Assembly: GCA_048772705.1 (NCBI GenBank)
Contig: JBLWGC010000139.1
Location: 1 to 21,440, forward strand
Direction of reading: 5' to 3'
DNA length: 21,440 nt
Source: Leidyana gryllorum EB-2025a
Lineage: Eukaryota > Apicomplexa
A program made the position numbers and the translations under genes. The notes under the pieces are model-generated. The model saw only the letters and a program-made list of their open reading frames with translations, did not search any database and was not told the origin of the DNA. Position 1 is the stretch's first letter, and the number at the start of each line of letters is the position of its first letter. Below are positions 17,219 through 21,440 of the stretch, in pieces.

Positions 17219-18282
17219 CTAATTGTTGCGAAAACTTTGCGGGGTGGTTCGTTCCTTGATCTGTTTCGTTGACTATTGAGTGGTCTCTTGTCGTCGCGGG
17301 GTTGTGTGCATTTCCATGCGAGGTGTTCTGTGGACCCGCAGTTGAAGCATCTGCGTTGTGTGACGCATTCCGCGTGCGTGTATTGGCACCTGTGCCCGAC
17401 TCTGCCACCGTTGCTTGCCTGTGTGTGTAGCACGTGTGTGCTTCTCTGTGGTACTTTGATATCTGTTGCGGCTGCGTATTGAAGCGCTCTAAGACACATC
17501 GATTCCAGGTCCGTTCCGATATGTGCTGACATCGCTATCCGGTCTGTCATTGGAAGCCCTTGAAGGAAGAAGTTCACTCGTGTAGAGTTTGGTATGGAAT
17601 CCGGGATTCCCAAGTTCAACGCCTTAAACTCAGTAACATATGTTGCCATCGTGCCCGTTTTCTTGATTTGCGTCATTCGTGTGAGATCGTCCTCTATAAC
17701 CGCCAGTGCATCGAATTGCATACGTAACTTCTGTGTGAAGTTGTGCCATGATCCCGTCAAGACTTCCGGGTTGCTCAGCAGCCACCGTCCGGCGACTCCC
17801 GTGAGCATTGCGCATGCTGTTCGTACTTTTTGAGTATCGTTTTGGATTCCATATGTAAGGAATCTAGCTGAACATCCGTCCAGCCAATCACGGACTGACT
17901 TGCTTCCGTCAAAGTGGTCTTGTTTTCGAAGCACTTCCGTCATGACTGTGCTGTTCATTGATGGGCCTTTGTGCGCCTGTCCTTGCACTAGTTCTTCGTT
18001 GGGTTTCGATGATCTTCCCTGTTGGCCTACGACCTGTTGAATGAATTCTGTCAACACTGTTAGTTGTTCCGCCTTCGTCATCCCTTCCGTTGTAATTGGG
18101 CTGTCCCGGTTGTGATCGAATCGCTTCGATTTGGGCGTTCCGTCAATCATCACGGTGGCTTCTGTCGTCCGTCCTCCTGGTTGTGCCGTGGGGTGCTTGA
18201 TGAACGCACTGCTACCAATGTAGCCTTGCTCGGCGCTACCTGCTAGGGTCGGTTGCACTGCTCGGCCGCTTCGTAAGTCCAT
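17077..18282 (-). CDS. gag: Gag, copy B
   Basis: 401 codons, identical in translation to copy A. The start ATG at 18282 lies inside LTR 3, the true 5' LTR of the array, in the context AACAGATGGAC. The capsid-like region and CCHC knuckle are as in copy A. Translation passes from the LTR through the primer binding site (18205-18217), an arrangement better known from Ty1, whose gag also begins in its LTR, than from Ty3/Gypsy elements. It ends 17 bp before the GTG that opens the 1110-codon portion of pol. Confidence 0.95.
   Translation of the reverse strand: MDLRSGRAVQPTLAGSAEQGYIGSSAFIKHPTAQPGGRTTEATVMIDGTPKSKRFDHNRDSPITTEGMTKAEQLTVLTEFIQQVVGQQGRSSKPNEELVQGQAHKGPSMNSTVMTEVLRKQDHFDGSKSVRDWLDGCSARFLTYGIQNDTQKVRTACAMLTGVAGRWLLSNPEVLTGSWHNFTQKLRMQFDALAVIEDDLTRMTQIKKTGTMATYVTEFKALNLGIPDSIPNSTRVNFFLQGLPMTDRIAMSAHIGTDLESMCLRALQYAAATDIKVPQRSTHVLHTQASNGGRVGHRCQYTHAECVTQRRCFNCGSTEHLAWKCTQPRDDKRPLNSQRNRSRNEPPRKVFATISRDFTEPQASLATTPPNGKASSRATYSPHNGPLNTQTIDADHDEQRF
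18205..18217 (-). other. Primer binding site, copy B
   Basis: TGGTAGCAGTGCG one base after the 5' LTR; same initiator tRNA-Met inference as for copy A. Confidence 0.85.
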
Positions 18283-18380
18283 CTGTTTTTTGTTCTAGTC
18301 TAAGTTCGTGCGTGTGTCCAAAAACTCGTGTCTGTGTCTCCATGCCGGTCCGTGCCGGTCTCCCCGGAGACACGCTTACA
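18219..18380 (-). repeat. LTR 3 (5' LTR of the array), 162 bp
   Basis: Outer 5' LTR. The hairpin GTGTCTCC / GGAGACAC lies at 18334-18341 and 18366-18373, about 50 bp upstream of the gag ATG. No clear TATA box was recognised, so the promoter is unresolved. Confidence 0.95.
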
Positions 18381-18385
18381 GGTAC
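18381..18385. repeat. Target site duplication GGTAC (right)
   Basis: Right copy of the array's 5-bp duplication; LTR-B sequence (TCCCTATATAAG) resumes directly after it. Confidence 0.92.
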
Positions 18386-18434
18386 TCCCTATATAAGTGC
18401 CAAATATGTAGCTAAGTATCCAGATGGATGTTCA
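18386..18434 (-). mobile_element. LTR-B, third copy, inner end
   Basis: TCCCTATATAAGTGCC through GATGGATGTTCA continues the LTR-B copy interrupted at 8920. Beyond 18434 the sequence (TTCGATTGGAAATT) resembles the flank of the 1841-1885 fragment but not the palindrome arms, so internal regions differ between copies. Confidence 0.8.
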
Positions 18435-18685
18435 TTCGATTGGAAATTGACGACTAGCGCTTGCAATAGATTCTGTGGTTGCATCGGGTGGTTCGTGGGT
18501 AGCGAGGAAAGAGTCTTCATCGGAGACTTGAATTGGTTGTTGAGCAACTCTCGACACGGTTCGGCAAGTTGTAGTTGGTTCTCAGTTAGCGCCAGAACGT
18601 CAGCGTCAGGCGATGGCGCCAGCATAGGGGAAGCCGACTTAATCTGGCTTGGTTGTAACGCGATCGGGCCGGCGCGGGCTGGCAA
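18435..18685 (-). CDS. Unrecognised minus-strand coding-like frame
   Basis: Minus-strand frame reading LTENQLQLAEPCRELLNNQF and then MKTLSSLPTNHPMQPQNLL, ending a few codons inside LTR-B (stop at 18389). Composition is rich in Gln, Asn, Leu and Pro, and it could be the C-terminal exon of the gene upstream at 18733-20453, or the 3' end of an element that uses this LTR-B as its 3' LTR. No domain recognised. Confidence 0.35.
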
Positions 18686-18732
18686 CGCAACGACCCCGCT
18701 ATGCTGGCCTGAAGCGGAGAATAAAAGCTCTC

Positions 18733-20453
18733 TCAGGTCCCCTCAGTCAACAAGCCTACGACAATCGCGCTTTTGATCTGGGCGAGGAGCCTGTCCCGGT
18801 CCTGGTTGGAAACGGTCAGCCAATCACTATCCGAACAGCTGACATGGTGGTCCTGTCGACCTACCGAGTCGCTCGCCGCAGACGGTACAGACCGGCAGGT
18901 GATGCTGAGCCGTCTCTGTGATTGTGAGACCATATCGGGAGCAACGGGATCCGACGAGCTTACCATCGGCATCGCTTCTGATGCCTGACTCCCACTCCAA
19001 CTAGCCGTCGAGACTCGGGGCGAGGCGCTAACAGGGGCTTCGGCAGCACTGGTCCCGCGAAGGTGAGGTGGATCAAGCTCTGGGTGGGTCCGACTTCCTT
19101 GTAGCCCCATCGAAGCGATGCTGGATTGTCGACGACTGAGGTTGGGCTCCTCGCCATCGCTCGGGGTTGGACTTGGCGCCGAGTCGTTACCGTCGTCTAA
19201 CGAGTCTCGTGCGCTCGATGACTTCTGACTCGACTGTCGGGAGCGTTGGTTTGTTATGGGCGAAGACGCTCCGGGGTCACTAGCTTTCCTCCACCAGCCC
19301 AGGGGCACTATTGCCATCGCATGTCTGGTGCGTCCCTCGAGAAAGTGTGGCACAGCCCCGTTCAAGACGTCGGTGAACTCCTGTGAACTTATCTCTAACA
19401 TCACCAACGCCCACAGTACACTCTCCCGCGGGAGCGGCCCGAGTGTCGTCAGACTCTTACAGTTGGACGTCGTCCGAGTCTTCAAACTCATCTTCCGGAC
19501 GATGTAGGGCTCAGTGAAGTAGTCCATGTCTCGGAGGGTGGCGGGCACCCATATCTGGTGCTCGTGCTCTCTAGTCTCGGATATGAGCCTCTCACGGTAG
19601 GGGAAGTTCTCCGGCAATTGGCGTTTTCCGAACGGTTGGTGGAGGATGAAGGGACCGGCTCTACGACTGTCGCTTACCATTATCAAAAGTGTATGTGGAT
19701 TGTTGGTAAGTATGAACTGTGCACTCTCGGTTAGGTTCAGCTGTAGTGGATCTCTCTCCGTCAAGATCTCGTCACTGTTCGAACTCTTCAGGGGCGTTAG
19801 AATGAGTTTCTCCCCCTCCACCGCTACTTTCATACTGCCCGGCTCCGGTAGGGAGGGACGCTGGCTGTAACACTTTAGAGCCAATGCCGACATCGTCGCA
19901 ACGAACACCCCTCCTCGATAGAGCCCCGACGCTAGAACCGACCCAAGGCACCACCGTCGGAGGAAGGCTACTCCGTCACCGAGGCGTTTGACGAGGTCCA
20001 ACCGAAGCCAGTCCGTCCTCATCGTGTCTGTGTCTCCGGCCGGCCGGCTGGCCGGCCGGAGACACGGGGGACACACAGTTAGATCACCGTGTGAACTCAC
20101 CTTTTTGATTACGTGCGAACCGACCGGCATGACCACTGAACCTGCGAACGAAGTATCTAAGATGCAATTACGTAGTGGCCGAGAACTCACCGACAACGCC
20201 CACGGAACCGATGGCCATTACACTGGCTTTTTTGCTGCGACCCACGGGCCTTCCTTCCTCCCTTTGGCTTGGGTTTGGTTGCGGTCTTGACTTGTCGTGC
20301 CGTCGTTTCGGATGGGCTTGAGCTCGCGATGTCGGCGTCTGACGCTGCGACGCTATCGGCTTGCTGTGATCGTGGGGAACTATTTACGACAGCCTCATGT
20401 CGTGCGCCCTTCCTTTTCGTATTAATGGCAGGGATAGGACGTTTGGCGGGCAT
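18733..20453 (-). CDS. Unrecognised gene, probably spliced; basic N-terminus, Ser-rich C-terminus
   Basis: Proposed first exon 20453-20191 reads MPAKRPIPAINTKRKGAR, then a Lys/Ser/Ala-rich nuclear-protein-like stretch (KPKPKGGRKARG). It ends at TCG|GTGAGT. A 49-nt intron to TTCGCAG (20142), a 41-nt exon (20141-20101) ending AAG|GTGAGT, and a 73-nt intron to CACAG (20028) would bring the reading into the long downstream frame, whose stop is at 18733. The long frame has a mixed globular-looking part (for example FILTNNPHTLLIMVSDSRR) and then a Ser-rich disordered tail (SRQSSQKSSSARDSLDDG). No family recognised. Introns are inferred from consensus and matching phase only. It abuts an LTR-B copy, so an element origin is possible. 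Confidence 0.45.
20030..20065. repeat. Perfect GC-rich palindrome, 16-bp arms
   Basis: GTGTCTCCGGCCGGCC, a 4-base loop (GGCT), then its exact inverse. The outer part, with TCGTGTCTGTGTCTCC (20022-20037) and CCGGAGACACG (20056-20066), matches the hairpin region of the chromovirus LTR at 18326-18341 and 18364-18374, in the same orientation. It would lie inside the second proposed intron of the minus-strand gene, at its 3' splice site. Confidence 0.9.
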
Positions 20454-20709
20454 AGTGGTAGACTCGATGGGACTGTACTAGGAATATTTCGGGTGCGTCG
20501 GGGCTCGTTTAATGTGTGTGTGGATAGTACGTAAGGATAGATCATGGTAAATACTCACAACAACATGGTAACTTCTTGCCCACTTGACGGCTGGGGTAGC
20601 CGACCGCATTTCTACTAGGATCCAGGGTGGCCCATATTGGAGACCAGGCAGATGTACGAACTAGATGGGTCTCTCGACGTGAGTCTGAAACGTGAATGAC
20701 TGAGCTATT
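20454..20709. other. Intergenic, nothing recognised
   Basis: Unique sequence between the proposed minus-strand gene start and repeat C copy 2. It would hold the gene's promoter; no clear TATA box, tRNA or LTR was identified. Confidence 0.4.
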
Positions 20710-21440
20710 TGTGCAGGTCGGCGAAACGCGCAAGGGTTAGCCCGACCATTACCGCAGGTTTTTTGGGGGTTCTTATACCAGAAACGTCCTTGAGTGAACT
20801 AGGAATTTGATTAGAAGCTCTAGACTAGCTCTCTCGCTTACCTTAGGAATAGTGGTGGCCTCATTAAGTAGCAGAAAGGTTTTAGGCGAAATCTCACCGC
20901 TAGAATAGGAGATAGGCGACTCTCGAGCTCTCTGAGACCCTGATTTTTGCAAACATGACACTCGCCAAACTTCGATTGGCTCGTTCGCTACAGCAAACGA
21001 GCGTCCAATTGAGATATAAGGGTCATCAGACTCCTTAATTTTACTCTCGTAGGGCTCGCAAGCAACAGATAGCAGGCCAAACGAGCCACTTTTCCCAAGA
21101 TTGGTGTGTGGGACGTGGGACTTGGACTGTTATTTCGTTCTCAGATCCAAAAAGCCCTCTTCTCGCTCGCGCTCGCTTTCTTCCCTCCCAGATGTTCCCA
21201 AGACAAGACCTCGTGCCACTGAGACTAGTGTGGCACGCTCCCACACCAAGTAAGTTCCCACACCTCATCCCCACACATCCCACATAGCCGAGGAAGAGCT
21301 TCGCCACTTTGCGACCAGAGCCTCACCTCTCCCCGTTGTGCACTTTTTATCCCAGCCAACTGACCCCCATTCGCTGCCTGCCCAAACCAGCATCCAGTGA
21401 CGCCCCAGCTAACATCTCATTGAGTCATTCTCAGTCTCCC
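20710..21440 (+). repeat. Repeat C, copy 2 (runs off the window)
   Basis: Same orientation as 5007-5752, starting TGTGCAGGTCGGCG. Near-identical for about 390 bp, then more diverged. Compared with copy 1 it has a short deletion near 20937 and gains of CT-rich sequence near 21155-21190. Right boundary lies outside the window. Confidence 0.85.

Larger units (their letters stand above)
8921..18380 (-). mobile_element. Tandem chromovirus array (Ty3/Gypsy): LTR-int-LTR-int-LTR
   Basis: Two copies of one 4811-bp chromovirus share a middle LTR. The period is exactly 4649 bp: LTRs at 8921, 13570 and 18219, internal regions of 4487 bp. The three LTRs are identical by eye and gag and pol translate identically in both copies. 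One GGTAC duplication flanks the array as a whole, not each unit. Hence either a single insertion later doubled by unequal LTR-LTR recombination, or integration of a dimeric DNA. Both copies look whole and very young. Assembly duplication must also be considered. Confidence 0.95.

Noticed and set aside
18649-18921. Plus-strand frame beginning VVTRSGRR, Gag-like start
   Set aside because: It overlaps the minus-strand long frame, no capsid or zinc knuckle follows, and RSGR alone is too short a match.
20162-20290. Plus-strand peptide MQLRSGRE resembling the Gag start MDLRSGRA
   Set aside because: The short match is suggestive and includes two synonymous codon differences, but it runs opposite to the hairpin orientation shared with the LTR, and no further Gag similarity follows, so I do not call a gag here.
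1-21440. tRNA, rRNA or other structured RNA genes
   Set aside because: No cloverleaf with matching box A/B spacing or conserved rRNA segment was seen on either strand; a covariance-model search would be needed for certainty.

Overview
This is eukaryotic DNA dominated by LTR retroelements. The evidence is Ty3/Gypsy gag-pol genes, TG...CA-bounded LTRs with 5-bp target duplications, and GT-AG-like splice signals around the few other coding stretches. Chromodomain-bearing integrases are common in fungi, plants, some protists and some vertebrates, so the host cannot be named; a protist or fungus with a repeat-rich genome is the most I would infer. No operons, Shine-Dalgarno sites or other bacterial signals are present.

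Layout. 1-1288: C/A-rich, G-poor DNA holding two tandem units of about 553 and 579 bp. 1289-1840: unique, with one stem-loop. 1841-3090: the 3' end of a decayed Ty3/Gypsy element on the minus strand (integrase only) next to an LTR fragment of a family I call LTR-B. 3091-5006: mixed unique DNA with a solo LTR (4003-4267) and a second integrase tail fragment (4748-4990). 5007-5752: first copy of a long direct repeat ('repeat C'), whose second copy runs from 20710 to the window end. 5920-7849: a near-perfect palindrome made of two head-to-head LTR-B ends with about 810-830 bp arms around a 283-bp centre. 7925-8137: an exon-like Pro/Thr/Glu-rich stretch ending at a splice donor. 8152-18434: a third LTR-B copy, split by two insertions, a solo LTR (8250-8524, target duplication CAACA) and a tandem chromovirus array (8921-18380, target duplication GGTAC). 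18435-20453: an unrecognised minus-strand gene, probably spliced, with a 16-bp-arm palindrome in a proposed intron. 20454-20709: nothing recognised.

The centrepiece is the tandem chromovirus: LTR-internal-LTR-internal-LTR with a period of exactly 4649 bp, three identical 162-bp LTRs and two copies of gag and pol with identical translations. Both copies look whole. The element is very compact: gag starts inside the 5' LTR and is translated across the primer binding site, and pol is translated through the polypurine tract and stops on a TAA that is bases 3-5 of the 3' LTR. The primer binding site points to initiator tRNA-Met. Gag and Pol sit in overlapping frames, Pol being -1 relative to Gag. 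Pol carries protease, RT, RNase H, integrase and a C-terminal chromodomain.

The insertion order can be read directly. LTR-B was present first, because its uninterrupted form survives in both palindrome arms. The solo LTR and the chromovirus array then went into the third LTR-B copy. The chromovirus is the youngest because its LTRs do not differ.
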